NCBI GenBank assembly: GCA_002189035.1
Contig: NEEC01000004.1
Location: 5,084,001-5,148,000 of the forward strand
Reading direction: 5' to 3'
From: Utricularia gibba
Lineage: Eukaryota > Streptophyta > Magnoliopsida > Lamiales > Lentibulariaceae
Length of the DNA stretch: 64,000 nucleotides
Shown here piece after piece: positions 1 to 10,680 of the stretch (positions are counted from its first letter, which is position 1; every line of letters starts with the position of its first letter). Made by a program: the position numbers and the translations under genes. The notes beneath the pieces were generated by a model. That model searched no databases. It was not told the DNA's origin and saw only the letters and a program-made list of their open reading frames with translations.

Positions 1-886
1 AAGAACTGAGAAATTCTGCTGGTGGATAATTTCAGCAGAGACTTTGAGCACATCATTAAGAGGGCGGGGTGTCTCCTCAGACTTGGAAGCAAGAAACAGT
101 ACTGCAGTAGCAATCACCTGCAGAAATTATGTTTATACTAAGAGAAAGATAACATTTGAAAAGATAATTCAAAAGTGACATGATCTACACCAACAAGTGT
201 AATTCCAAAAAAACAATGCACAGAACAAAAAATCTTACATATCTATCATGACAAGCATGTGAGCGGCGAAAGAAAAATCGATGGCATAAAACCATGGCAG
301 TCCCAATTGTGGTTTGTGGCCTGGAAATGCGTCAGAACACAACAATAGCATTACACAAACAATATATGGGAAGTATAAAAATGATCCACAATCTCCAGTA
401 ACCAATGCATACGAATAAAACTTACAGATCAAGTCTAAAACCAAGGTGGTGAAGGAAGGCACAATAAGAGTATCTCAGTTGTGTTTCCTGCAGTGGACTG
501 ATGCCATCTTTCCTTGATGGAGACGATTGCTCTATCTCGTCTCTTGTCATAAAAGACATATTGAGATCCTCAGACGTCAATAGGTCATGCTTTGAACTTG
601 AGGTTGCAGGAACAACAGCAGAGGCGTTGCAGACTAAACTTGTACGTTGGATATTGTATGGGTGTTCATTCTGGGAAGGTATGGAAATGATTTCAGAAGA
701 ACATGTTGAGATTTTTCTCCGCTTTGAAGATGATTGGGTGTCATTCTGGAAATTGCTACTATATACTTCAGAGAACGGGTGGTTATGGAATAGATAATGG
801 CTCATTGCAGTAGGCTGTCTGTGATCGAAGGTGCTAGAACATTTGTATTTGTAGTTGGCAGAAGCATTAGACGCCACCAAAGCCAT
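1..886 (-). CDS. CYCT1: Cyclin T (CYCT1-like), 5' part, cut by the window edge
   Basis: Cyclin T partners CDK9/CDKC kinases to phosphorylate the RNA polymerase II C-terminal domain. Three exons are visible on the minus strand: 886-426, 320-239 and 117-1, the last running off the window. They join in phase (donor GTAAG at 425-421, acceptor CAG at 323-321, donor GTAAGA at 238-233, acceptor CAG at 120-118). The joined frame reads [16 protein letters not shown], then [36 protein letters not shown] and [20 protein letters not shown], which is the start of the cyclin box of plant T-type cyclins. The N-terminal ~100 residues before the cyclin box are poorly conserved. The start at 886 (MALVASN) is a guess; in-frame ATGs at 964 and 930 are alternatives. 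The box continues beyond position 1. Confidence 0.85.
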
Positions 887-2744
887 GTTTTGATGACTTC
901 CATTGAGATGACCACGCCGAACAAGGGCCATAACGCCTGTCCAAGCATTCAATTTTAGTCGCAAGACGTGTGATTAGCAAAACTACCAAACTAAAAAATT
1001 TAATCTAAACGAAAAAAAAAAAAACACAAATTTTCAACATATACAAAACCTAAATCATCAGCTCAAAGACAAAGGCACTCTCCGAATCTGTTGATCAAAA
1101 ACAACATTGACTGAAAAAGAAACGAATTTGAATAAGTTGATTAACTACATCTATGAGCTACGACAACAAAAATCCATCTTTTAAGACGCGAAAAAAAAAA
1201 GATTCTTTACACAGAAAAAAAACCCAATCCCCCCACCCCCCTTCCAAAAAAAACTCTTCCCACACACAACACGGTTAAGAATCAAGGATTTAGAAAAGAT
1301 TATCAGATCATCAATAGACCAGTATTAACCACATAGATGGACAAAATTGAACAAAAAAAAGCCAGAAACCTGAATCTCCGTAAAAAAGACCAACACGCCA
1401 GTCTCCTGAGAACTTCGATCTCAAAATTCGCCAGAAGAAATCTAATCCGCTGCCAGGAAACGACAGATCGGAAGGCTAGTAACGTGAATAATCGGCAAAC
1501 TGAAACAGCCCTTCAAGGAAAGGATCGAATTTTAGGGTTGGAAAATCGCCTTTTTCCAATTCAACGAGGTAAGAAACTACTACTAGTTGGTTGCGGTTTT
1601 TCCTGGTATCCATTTGCCTTTTTGCTCTTCCAAACAATTAAAATACTTTCTTATTTTAATTATAAATTAAAATTAAAGAATAAATTCGACACAAAAGTGA
1701 TTCATTCCCGTGTACTTCAACTCAATTTTCAAGTATGATTTTGGGTTGAATTTTTTAATTAGATTCAAATTAATGTAAAAATATAACGAAAATAAAAACA
1801 ATTATTTATATTTAATATTTCAAAATTTCAACAAAATATTTTTTTATATCAAAATAATTGAATCGAATCTAAAAAAAAAAATCATGAGTTCGTATTCAAC
1901 TGAATCTAATCTCGAATTCATCCCCGAATTTTAAAACAATGTTTTGATCGATATGAAACCAAGCCCCTACCCAATTCCGTTCCAAATTGCATTAAAACAT
2001 TGAACCCTAGGGCTAGTAATTAATTAGTATTTATGTAACTACCATCGGTGTGTTCTTTAATTTTAATTTTTGCTTCAAATTGCGTAAAATATAAATAGTT
2101 TTCAGATGTAGTGAATAGAAATAATTTAAAATTGTACAACTGTTGTATGTAATATCATAAAAATATATTATTAAATTTAATAAAATAAAATTTTAAAAAT
2201 TCAATAATTTAAAATTTTAATTATAAAATCTAAAATTCTGATTTTAATCATTAAAGATTAAAATTTTTAAAAATATTGGTGAACGGTCTCTGTCTATGTT
2301 CCCTTTCCACCTACTATCATTATTGATGGTATCTGAATTTTTGTATTAAAATAAGTATTTTTAATTCTATTATTTAGAAAAAAAATATGATCCGTCCATG
2401 ATGCCATGAAATAAACATTCTCGTGATTTGGTGTCTGTTTCAGAGATTGATAATTGTGATATGATTTAAAAATTAGGTTATTTTGTTATATATGCGTGAA
2501 AAAAATCATCATTTTTTAAAAACAGATTATAATAAGTATACAACATTTTGTAAATCGATTGAATCTAATATTTTTTAATATAATTTTAATTTTATGAGTA
2601 AATATTTTTTAGTTTAAATATAGTACCATAATATTTATCTTAGAGTACGCCTTGTTGGATAAATCGGTGGTATATTTATTCAGGTGAGGTGCAGTGCAAG
2701 TACCTAGGAATTACAAACAGGGGAGGGCACTGTACATGAAAGGG
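887..2744. other. Cyclin T upstream region and AT-rich intergenic DNA
   Basis: About 1.8 kb without a supported gene. The first ~650 bases (to about 1560) are A-rich on the plus strand and probably hold the cyclin T 5' leader, perhaps with a leader intron, and its promoter. From 1620 to 2680 the DNA is extremely AT-rich with many stop codons in all frames. A plus-strand open frame at 1337-1738 shows no recognisable domain and lies antisense to the likely leader, so it is not called. Confidence 0.5.
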
Positions 2745-3735
2745 TCAGCGGATGAATAGAGCCATTTTTTTGATGAGGATCTTGGAATTTGTAGCTTGGG
2801 GATCAAGGGCTTGGAAGCAGTGCTCTTCCCCCTTGATCTCCACCGTCTCCAGGTGCCCCCTCCACCCGCTTTCCTTCACCTTCTCGGCGTAGGCCGCCGC
2901 CCTGGGGTGAACATGTCCTTCTCCGCCATGGTGACCAGCAACTTGGAGCACCCCAGTTGGGATAGGCTCGGGGCTGCGGCGGATATGGGGTTGATCAGCG
3001 GGCAGTCTATCCCGCCGGGGGCGTTGGGGAAGCACAGGTTCCAGACTCTGCAGGCCAATCTGTGGGGGTCTTTGTCGAATTCCCGCTCGATTTCGATGGA
3101 GCCCCAGAAATAAGGCTGAGAAATGATGGTCCCTGTGATTTTGAGGTTTCCTGGTAAGGGATTGGAGCCGACGCGCATGGTGAGATTGTGGGCGATGTTA
3201 GCTCCGGCGCTATCGCCGGCGATGTAGAGTCGGTTGAAGTCGCCGTGAGTGGATATCGAGGGGTCTTTTGCGATGTCGGTGTCGTCTAGAGCGTGGGAGC
3301 AGAGCCATTCCAGTGCAGCCCATGAATCCTCGTACGCAGCCGGGAGACGGTGCTCGGGGACGAGGCGGTATTCGACAGCCACGATGAGTGACCTAGATTC
3401 CGCTGTAAGAGCGTTCATGTACCGGCAATCTATCTCAGAAAAGACCGATCCAACGATGAACGCGCCGCCGTGGAAGTACAGCACGATCGGGACTTTTTCA
3501 GCGGGATCCGTCATTTCAGGGAGGAAGATCCTCGCCGGCGACATGGTGGTCCTGATGTCCTTAGACGACACCCCGGTTTCAGGATCCCTCACAGCGGGAG
3601 GAACATTCCGCGAAACCCCACCCCGCTCGAAAGTCCCGTCACTGTAGAGCTTGATGAACGGCGACAGGTCGTCGATCAGCTTCCTCGACTCCGCCCCCCG
3701 ACGCGCTCCCCGTTCACAGTTGCGGCGGCGACCAT
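2745..3735 (-). CDS. Carboxylesterase (CXE family) copy 1, two frameshifts
   Basis: A plant class I carboxylesterase of the alpha/beta-hydrolase-3 fold, the HSR203J/CXE group that hydrolyses small esters and includes 2-hydroxyisoflavanone dehydratase-like members. Single exon. The oxyanion-hole motif FHGGAF, the nucleophile motif GDSAGAN, the Asp of AEKDMF and the His of EEHCF are all present, so the catalytic triad is intact. Compared with copy 2 at 9432-10409, the frame breaks twice. One break follows the N-terminal MVAAATVNGERVGG, at a six-C plus-strand run (3694-3699). The other follows AEKDMFTP, at a four-G run (2904-2907). Adding one base at each restores alignment to the end (ILIKKMALFIR, stop at 2745). 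Either a recent pseudogene or two consensus errors. The start at 3735 is chosen because it matches the start of copy 2. Confidence 0.8.
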
Positions 3736-3777
3736 GGCGACTTCTGCTCCTCCTACCACACCCACATACTGGTTTAC

Positions 3778-3787
3778 CTTTATAGAG
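3778..3787 (-). promoter_or_regulatory. Candidate TATA box of carboxylesterase copy 1
   Basis: Reads CTCTATAAAG on the minus strand, 43 bases upstream of the chosen ATG at 3735. The spacing implies a very short 5' leader. The left end of the Harbinger element lies only about 160 bases further upstream, so the promoter beyond this box has been replaced by transposon DNA. Confidence 0.45.
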
Positions 3788-3945
3788 AGGGAATTCCTTC
3801 CAGCTTCCTGACCACATTTCCCGTACCTACCCCCAAAAGTATGCGGAACTGGGACCCACCTTACTGCATTGGTTACGTGTCTAAATAACCTCCTCATTCA
3901 TATTTTTTATTAATAAAAAAAACAGTTACTCAACTACCTCTTATC

Positions 3946-3962
3946 ATTGAGGGTGTTTTACA
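3946..3962 (+). repeat. Harbinger left end: target duplication ATT plus inverted repeat
   Basis: ATT at 3946-3948 is followed by GAGGGTGTTTTACA. It pairs with the reverse complement of the right end. The boundary is inferred from the joint match of the inverted repeat and the flanking triplet. Confidence 0.7.
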
Positions 3963-4409
3963 TTACTTATGATAAATTAACTTATAAGTAAGATTAAGTA
4001 GAAGTTAATTTAAAGTAAAAAATAAGTAGGAGTTGTTTGTTTTAACTTATTTATAAAATTCATAAGTAAAAGTTAATAGTGTTTGATATAACTTTCATAA
4101 TTTGTAAATAAAAGTCTAAAATACCCATATATTCATTTAAATGTTTTTAATAATATAATTTATATTTATTATTTTTGTATAATTATAAATCAATGTTTTA
4201 AAGTTATGTAACAAATTAATAATTAATTTTTTTTCATATTTTAATGTATTTATTAATATTTGTATAGTTATATGAATTGTAATATGTAATAAAAAATATT
4301 AACACAAATCTCATTCAATCGTAATAACATGCATAATAAACGATAGATTGAGTTATATAAACTCTGAAAACAACAATAGATAAACTAGACTTGATATTAT
4401 GAGACATTT

Positions 4410-5628
4410 TTAATTTATTCTACTAATTGATGCACATATTGCATTACGTAAAGCAGTTATATATCCATCTTGAGTTGATGATGCAAAAGCTTTTGCTACT
4501 GGTAGAGCTGTTTGAGGATTATATGGTGGAGTCCAATTATCAACTTCAAAACGTAAGAAATCCGGATCATTTGCATCAATTCTCTTGATAAAATTGCAAA
4601 TTGCCATAGTTGCTGGTACAATAAGTACTTGATCTTGCCATGAAAATCCCCAAGGAAGTCTATTAACCATGTCAAATTTTGCCTTCCATACTCCAAAACA
4701 TCGTTCAATTACAGAACGTAGCGAAGAGTGTCGATAATTATACATCTCTGTAGGATTTCTAACCCGTGGATTATCACGAAACTCTTCCAAGTGGTACCTT
4801 TGACCTCTATATGGTGTCAAAAAAAATGTAGTATTCATATACCCAGAATCAGCAAGGTAATACTTACCTGGTTGTGGCAATGGAAAATTATTTTCGGGTG
4901 AATGCATAACCCGTGATAATATTGAACTATCATGCATTTATCCTTCATATCCTGAAGCTACAGACATGAACAGCATATTGAAGTCGCATATTGTCAAAAT
5001 ATTCTGTGTGGCTTCACGGTATCGACCAAAAAAGGACGTCTATCTTCTTTTCTAATTCTCGCAGGAATATGAGTACCATCAATGGCACCAACCACATCTT
5101 GAAAATGAGGCCAAAATCGAGAATCATTTCTTATTTTTGCAGGGGGAGTCAACATATCACTCGTTGGAACTATAAATTCAGAAGCCATATTTGCACAAGC
5201 ATCAAGAACTGCACGAAAACTTTGACTTACAGTATATCCAGAACGTTGGAACCATTCTTGAAGCAAACGGTTACTACATTTTAGACCCATTGCCAAGAGA
5301 AACGTTGCCACTTGTTCCTCAACAGAGACTGTGCGTGTGGCTATTAAACCATAGCGTTCATATAGACCACTACATAACCTATGAAATGTTTCTCGTTCCA
5401 TTCGAAATAGTTGATATGACGAATCCAATGGCCTTCCAGTATACCCTTTAACCATGCAGCTCCAGATAACTCTCTATCTCGATAAGGCATTCTTACAAAA
5501 TCACATTGGTAAAATTCAAGAATGGATTGCGCTAGTGTCGCTATAACAGAGACTATTTCAGCATTTGGAGTCTCACCTTCATCTTGAGAATTATCGGTAC
5601 GTGGGGAAGAGTTGCTGGAAGAAGACAT
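4410..5628 (-). pseudogene. Harbinger transposase (DDE_Tnp_4, HARBI1-like), degenerate
   Basis: Encodes the nuclease of the Harbinger element. The N-terminus MSSSSNSSPRTDNSQDEGE starts at 5628. The protein then crosses frames near 5440 (between GAAWLKG and YTGRPLDSSYQLF) and near 5028-5033, a run of six A on the plus strand (between RKEDRRPF and GRYREATQNIL). An in-frame TAA lies near 4940 where the family has a Ser or Ala before HDS. The catalytic residues can be followed: first Asp in GAIDGTHIPA (codon at about 5080), second Asp in MHDSSIL, Glu in VIERCFGVWK. The three lesions make this copy inactive unless some are sequence errors. Confidence 0.85.
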
Positions 5629-5701
5629 GGATGCGTTGTGTTTGAAAATGATACATAGCCTTGATTTTATAGATGAAAAAGGTGGAATCTTAGTAAGAAA
5701 T

Positions 5702-5841
5702 CACATGCAATTGTCGTTGAAAAGCAAATACAGCTAATAAAGTATATGGAATTGATGCAGAAAACACATGCAATTGTCGTTGAAAAGCAAATACAGCTAA
5801 TAAAGTATATGGAATTGATTCAGAAAACACATGGAATTGTT
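5702..5841. repeat. 63-bp tandem repeat, two copies plus a partial third
   Basis: The unit starts CACATGCAATTGTCGTTG. Copies begin at 5702 and 5765 and are nearly identical (GATGCAG in the first against GATTCAG in the second), followed by a truncated copy from 5828. It lies between the two transposon genes, just upstream of the transposase start. It looks like an internal replication-slippage product. Confidence 0.85.
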
Positions 5842-5945
5842 ACGTAAAATCACATTCAGTCAGACATCCACATGAAATGGTTCAACTTTAAAGAAATCAA
5901 TGTTCTTACTATATTTCAAATTCACCTACTAATATTAAAAGAAAA

Positions 5946-7063
5946 CTACTTTAGATTAGCACTCTTATATGCTCTGATAAATGCCAACCTCTCTTCATTA
6001 CTTGTCATACTCATAAAAGCTTCACGATAAACAGTCTTGCCGAACGCCAATGCAGTAGCTCCAAACACACTTGGATCCTCTTGTGCTTCTGGAATTCCCC
6101 TCACTATATCTAAGCATTCTGCAATCGAGGGTACCTTTTGTCTTTGAGGCACAGATGAATAAGATCCACTCTTTAACTGATTTGTTAAAGCAGCAACTGA
6201 CTTAGCCAACTTTTCTCCTGTTTCTTTAATAGTTCTTCTTTGACGTTTGTTTCTCACATTAGCACTGCTCGCACCAACTTCCACACTTCCCTAAACATTA
6301 ACAGATTAGAAGTAAATTTATATAATAGTAAATTTATATAATATAGTAAAATAATTTAGATAGTAACATACCTGTTGTGGACTATCATAAAATGATGGTT
6401 GTTCATTCATTCCAATATCAATATTATTGAAAAAGTCATCATCTTGGATGTTTATGCTATCTAAGTCAACAGATGCATCACCATCATTAGTAGAGCTATC
6501 AACCCCTGTCGACATACGATAAGGCGCTCGTGGAGGGACCTTGCCATTTCCAGTATTCCATGCCGAATCAGCTATTGATGTCACTGGTGTGAAGATAACA
6601 TTTTGCAATTCAGAATAAATAGGTGGAGTGGTCTTGAATTTTTTGCATCCTGGCATCTCCTAGAAAATACAAAATAATTGAGTCATAATGTATTTATCAT
6701 TTATATATAAGTACAAATACAAAAAAAAATCACCTTAATCATTCTTGACCACCATTCATCTGTTCCGGTTATAACTCCCAAGTTGTCATCTCATCCACTT
6801 CCAGTTGTCTTTTGAAGCCTAATCCATATGGACCAATCTTTTTTCATTGAGTTGAATTTATTTTTCAACTGTTTCATCACATAACGACGCCCCGTCCTTT
6901 CATTAAACTCTTTCAAAATCCCATGCCACCCCTGAGAATTAAAACATGTTCCAAGCATATTATTTGCATAAACTTGATGTGCACAAGCTTCCAAAAATAT
7001 GTGAGTAGCATTTTCGTCCCAAGCAGCACTAGAAGTAGACGAAGATGGTACTTGTTTATCCAT
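5946..7063 (-). pseudogene. Harbinger Myb/SANT-like DNA-binding protein, nonsense mutation
   Basis: The second gene of the element; such proteins bind subterminal DNA and help recruit the transposase. Exon 1 starts at 7063 (MDKQVPSSS) and carries a Myb/SANT-like domain: WDENATHIFLEACAHQV, later GWHGILKEFNERTGRRY and QLKNKFNSMKKDW. A TGA at 6793-6791 replaces an expected Trp in GSG-W-DDNLGVITGTDEWW, after which the frame continues to a donor near 6733. Exon 2 (about 6662-6371) starts EMPGCKKFKTTPP. Exon 3 (about 6290-5946) carries the basic stretch RNKRQRRTIKE and ends SANLK. Apart from the one stop, the gene is well preserved. Confidence 0.75.
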
Positions 7064-7659
7064 GTGTTCCCTGCAAAAGCAACAAAACACTAAATTGCAG
7101 CAGCAAAATTAAAAAAAAAATAAATACTAAGGGATTGTAAAGCTATGCCTCAAGCCAAATCTATCTAACTGAAGAAGCAAACTGTAAAGAAATTTTGCTA
7201 GAATCCCATAAAATCTAAAAAGTGCTTTCTGCTTCCCTCCGCAGAACAGGAAGCGACACAGTCTTGTGTGACTGAAGAAAAACGAAAAAACAAAAGGCAA
7301 CAAAAAAATAAAATCTTGAAAACGAAAAAATGGGGTGGAGAGCAACAAATCTGGAACTTCGGAGGAGCTGGATTTGGGGAATTCCGTCCGCAAGGTTTTG
7401 AATCAAAAATAGAGAAAGCACACCCAACCCAATACACGTAGATTAAGGTGAGAAGTAAATTTTTTATCATTTTATATTTTAATATAAAGGCATATAAGTA
7501 ATTTCACAGTATTTTTTTTATTTAAGTTACAATTAAGTAACTATATACCTACTTTTAAAATACAACTTATAAACAATTTATAAATTATAACATATAAGTT
7601 AAAAAAACATAAATCTAATAAGTTGCTACTTATAATTTAGTTAAGTTATTTATAAGTTG

Positions 7660-7676
7660 TATAAAACACCCCCATT
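7660..7676 (+). repeat. Harbinger right end: inverted repeat plus target duplication ATT
   Basis: TATAAAACACCCCC is followed by ATT at 7674-7676, mirroring the left end at 3946-3962. Confidence 0.7.
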
Positions 7677-9431
7677 ATATGCCAACTGTTTTCAACAACA
7701 AAATTTTGAATCGATTGCTCTAACCGTTCCTAATTCAAATCAATTTCGTGATTAAATTCAATTTAATCCAAATCCTATAATGAACGATTCATTACACTTA
7801 GAAGTTACAACGTTTGGAACATATCTAGTAATGAGATGATTTTAATTGAATTTCATATTTAGTTACAGATAAATAATATATATATATATTATCTAATTTT
7901 TTATAAAGTATTTTTCTCGAAAAAATAAAACATAATGCCATGATAATTAGCTATCATATAAGAAAATATTGATTCACTATATTTAATGTCATAGCCAAAT
8001 CCATACTTTGTAAACAATCATGGGACAAACATCAATGAGGATGCTTAATTTTTAAGAAGTGGCGATACGTATTAAGAAAAATAGAAATTTTTTTCCTTAA
8101 AATAAAATAACATAAAATCATGAAAATTACATATCCATAACGCATAATATTATATGAATAAATTATAGATGGCCGCTCCTATCTGATCTTTGACAGATAT
8201 CAGTCTATCAATTGACGACAGCCTGCCAGAATACATTTTGGGCTCATTTTCAAAGACTGACTTACCATATTTGATTTTTACCCCATCAATATCAATATTA
8301 ATGTAATGAGATTCGAAAACCTCTTCAAGGAGTGTCCTCATAGTAAATTGGAGTTCAATCACGGTTTTTGAAACACCATATTTCTCATTTCCCATTATTC
8401 ATGTTTTGATGACGTGCACGTCATGACTATAAGAAGATGAAATTAAATATGATTATGGACAGAATTTAATTTAATAAATTAAAAAGATTGAGAGGACACG
8501 GTTCTTCACGCATGGTAATGACTCACATCAAGGGTTCCATGTACCGACACCTAATAGCTTGCGTGTTAACTTCCTATTGGTTGACAATACTCCCTGCGAC
8601 TTTTGTCGTTTTCGTCGCCCTTACGTTAGTACAACAGAATTAATATTTATTTTATTTATACTCGGTATTATTAACTAAAGTATCATTGCGCTTAATCGTC
8701 ACATGCCCAATAAGTTACGTCACATTTTTTAATGTCACGACCTACATTATTTTTGTAGTATATTGCTCGTTTTGAGTATTTAACACTCACATTTTTATGT
8801 TTTTATTTTTTGAAAAACAATCTTATACAAATTATAAATATATTTTTATTTAAATACGTATTTTTTTACTATTCATAACTAATGTTATATATCGTTATTA
8901 AATCCCTTATATTCTACAACTTTTAGACACTCTTATGCTCATTGTTTCCATATCCCACCATTCGCATGCTTATTGATTTAGTTATGATATTAAATATCAT
9001 GATTCATACTATTTATTATATTATTTACTTCAAAAATACGAATATCAAGATTTCATGTTCTTCATTTTTTGAAAAAAACCTTATATAAAATTAAAAGAAT
9101 CTTTCTATTTTAATGTATCATTTCCTTATTCATAATTAATATAGAATATTTTTATCAGTTTCATCCCCTTAATTTTAATTATTTCCAATCGTGACATTTT
9201 TTTTCACTTTTCAAACAGATTTGACTATATTTTATCTAATAAATGTATTTAAATAAATGTAAAGCATAATAAAACAAAATACAATTGAATAAAAATATTT
9301 TTTTAAAAAAAAAAACCACCATGAATAAAAAAAGGATTTTCTTTTTTAATATATTTTTGGATGAAAGAATTCAAAAGAAGATAAATATAAAAAGGATTTT
9401 TATTTCTTTTAAAATAGGTGCTTATTGTCTG
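7677..9431. other. AT-rich intergenic DNA between transposon and carboxylesterase copy 2
   Basis: About 1.75 kb, dominated by A/T runs. A minus-strand open frame at 8150-8395 (81 codons, starting MGNEKYGVSKT) has no domain I recognise and no neighbouring exon signals; it may be chance or a relic. A perfect 16-base palindrome lies at 8409-8424 and is listed separately. The last ~100 bases are the likely 3' flank of carboxylesterase copy 2. Confidence 0.5.
8409..8424. promoter_or_regulatory. 16-bp palindrome with ACGT core (bZIP-type site)
   Basis: ATGACGTGCACGTCAT is a perfect inverted repeat containing two TGACGTG half-sites, the type bound by plant bZIP factors (TGA, C-box and G-box binders). 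No gene start is nearby: it lies about 1 kb beyond the 3' end of carboxylesterase copy 2. Function is inferred from motif similarity only. Confidence 0.35.
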
Positions 9432-10409
9432 CTACAGAGAGTTGATGAAGGAAGCCATTTTGTTGATCAGGAACTTGGAGTTTGTGGTTTGAGGATTCAC
9501 AATTTGGAAGCAATGGTCCTCGTCCTTGATCTCCACCAACTCCAACTTTCCGTTCCACCCACTCTGCTTCACCTTCTGGGCGTACGCCGCCGCTCTCGCC
9601 GTGAACTTATCCTTCTCCGCCACGACAACCATCAGTTTTAAGCAGCCCAACTGGGATAAACTTGGAGCTCCGGCGGCAATGGGGTTGATCATGGGGCAAT
9701 CGATCCCGCCGGGGGCATCTGGGTAACACAAATGCCAAACTTTATGGCCATGCTTTTCCAAGTCTTTTTGGAATTCTCCTCCGATTTCGACGGAGCCACA
9801 GAAGTACGGCTGAGAAACGATGGCCCCAGTGATTTTGAGGTTTCCCGGTAAGGGACTGGAACCAGTTCGCATCGCTATGTTGTGGGCAATGTTCCCGCCG
9901 GCGCTATCGCCGGCAATGTAGATTTTGTCGAAATCGCCGTGATTTGATATCCATGGATCTTTTGCGATATGGGTACTGTCGACGGCGTGGGAACAGAGCC
10001 ATTCGAGGGCAGCCCATGAATCCTCGTAAGCAGCCGGGAGACGGTGCTCGGGGACGAGACGGTACCCGACGGCGACGATGAGGGATTTCGATTCCGATGA
10101 AAGAGCGGCCACGTATCGGTGGTCTACCTCGGAGAAGACAGATCCGGTGATGAATCCACCCCCGTGAAAATAGAGGACTATCGGGAATTTTTCTTCTGGA
10201 ACGGTGATTTTTGGGAGGAAGATTCTCGCCGGTGGCGTGGTGTTGGTGACGTCTTTGGAGGAGACGCCGGTGGTGGGGTCATTGAGAGCGGGCGGAACAT
10301 AGGGTGACTCGGTAATGCGGTCGAAAGTACCGTCGGCGTAGAGCTTAATGAATGGTGACAGGTCATCCAAGAGTTCTCTAGGTGCGGCGGCGGCGGCGGC
10401 TGTTACCAT
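9432..10409 (-). CDS. Carboxylesterase (CXE family) copy 2, intact
   Basis: Intact single-exon carboxylesterase of 325 residues, the normal size for this plant family. The frame holds the oxyanion-hole motif FHGGGF (about residues 81-86), GDSAGGN with the nucleophilic Ser (about 169), the acidic triad residue in AEKDKF (about 267) and the His in DEDHCF (about 299). It is a tandem paralogue of 2745-3735 in the same orientation, sharing long identical blocks such as YRLVPEHRLPAAYEDSWAAL. The frame could extend upstream to an ATG at 10472, but the ATG at 10409 (MVTAAAAAAPRELL) matches copy 1 and gives the usual length. A TATTTAAG element on the minus strand near 10480 could be its TATA box. The natural substrate is unknown. 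Confidence 0.9.
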   Translation of the reverse strand: MVTAAAAAAPRELLDDLSPFIKLYADGTFDRITESPYVPPALNDPTTGVSSKDVTNTTPPARIFLPKITVPEEKFPIVLYFHGGGFITGSVFSEVDHRYVAALSSESKSLIVAVGYRLVPEHRLPAAYEDSWAALEWLCSHAVDSTHIAKDPWISNHGDFDKIYIAGDSAGGNIAHNIAMRTGSSPLPGNLKITGAIVSQPYFCGSVEIGGEFQKDLEKHGHKVWHLCYPDAPGGIDCPMINPIAAGAPSLSQLGCLKLMVVVAEKDKFTARAAAYAQKVKQSGWNGKLELVEIKDEDHCFQIVNPQTTNSKFLINKMASFINSL

Positions 10410-10680
10410 GGCTATCTCCGCTACTGGCTGGTGAGTAACCCCAAATCGTCGCCTTCCATACCTCCATTTCACGACACTTAAATACTAAGAAGTTGCCGCC
10501 ACTTGTCTGGTTTCCATTTTCTGTTCAATTTTTTATCGGCCGGGAACTTGCTTCGTCACCGGACTCCATCTGCGAAGCTGCCACTTGCATCTTTTGTCTT
10601 GTTTGTCAGGCAGACGGATTGATACAAAGATGCCACGTTATTGTTCTATTTCCAACAGTTGCCAGCCTTACACCAAGTCC

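Larger units (their letters stand above)
3949..7673 (-). mobile_element. PIF/Harbinger DNA transposon, two-gene, degenerate
   Basis: A 3.7-kb element bounded by short terminal inverted repeats: GAGGGTGTTTTA on the left (3949-3960) and TAAAACACCCCC on the right (7662-7673), 11 of 12 bases complementary. Each end is flanked by ATT, a 3-base duplication of the size expected for this superfamily, though TTA/TAA is more usual. Subterminal AT-rich DNA repeats ACTTATAA motifs at both ends. Inside, on the minus strand, are the two genes characteristic of PIF/Harbinger: a Myb/SANT-like protein (5946-7063) and a DDE transposase (4410-5628). Both carry stops or frameshifts, so the copy looks non-autonomous now. 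It sits between the two tandem esterase genes. Confidence 0.85.

Noticed and set aside
1337-1738. Plus-strand open frame of 133 codons upstream of cyclin T
   Set aside because: No recognisable domain, biased Lys/Asn/Phe composition from AT-rich DNA, and it overlaps the likely cyclin T leader on the other strand.
5702-5841. Repeats that could suggest a CRISPR-like array
   Set aside because: Units are contiguous with no spacers and lie inside a eukaryotic transposon.
8150-8395. Minus-strand open frame of 81 codons
   Set aside because: No family recognised and no supporting splice or promoter signals; noted only in the intergenic entry.
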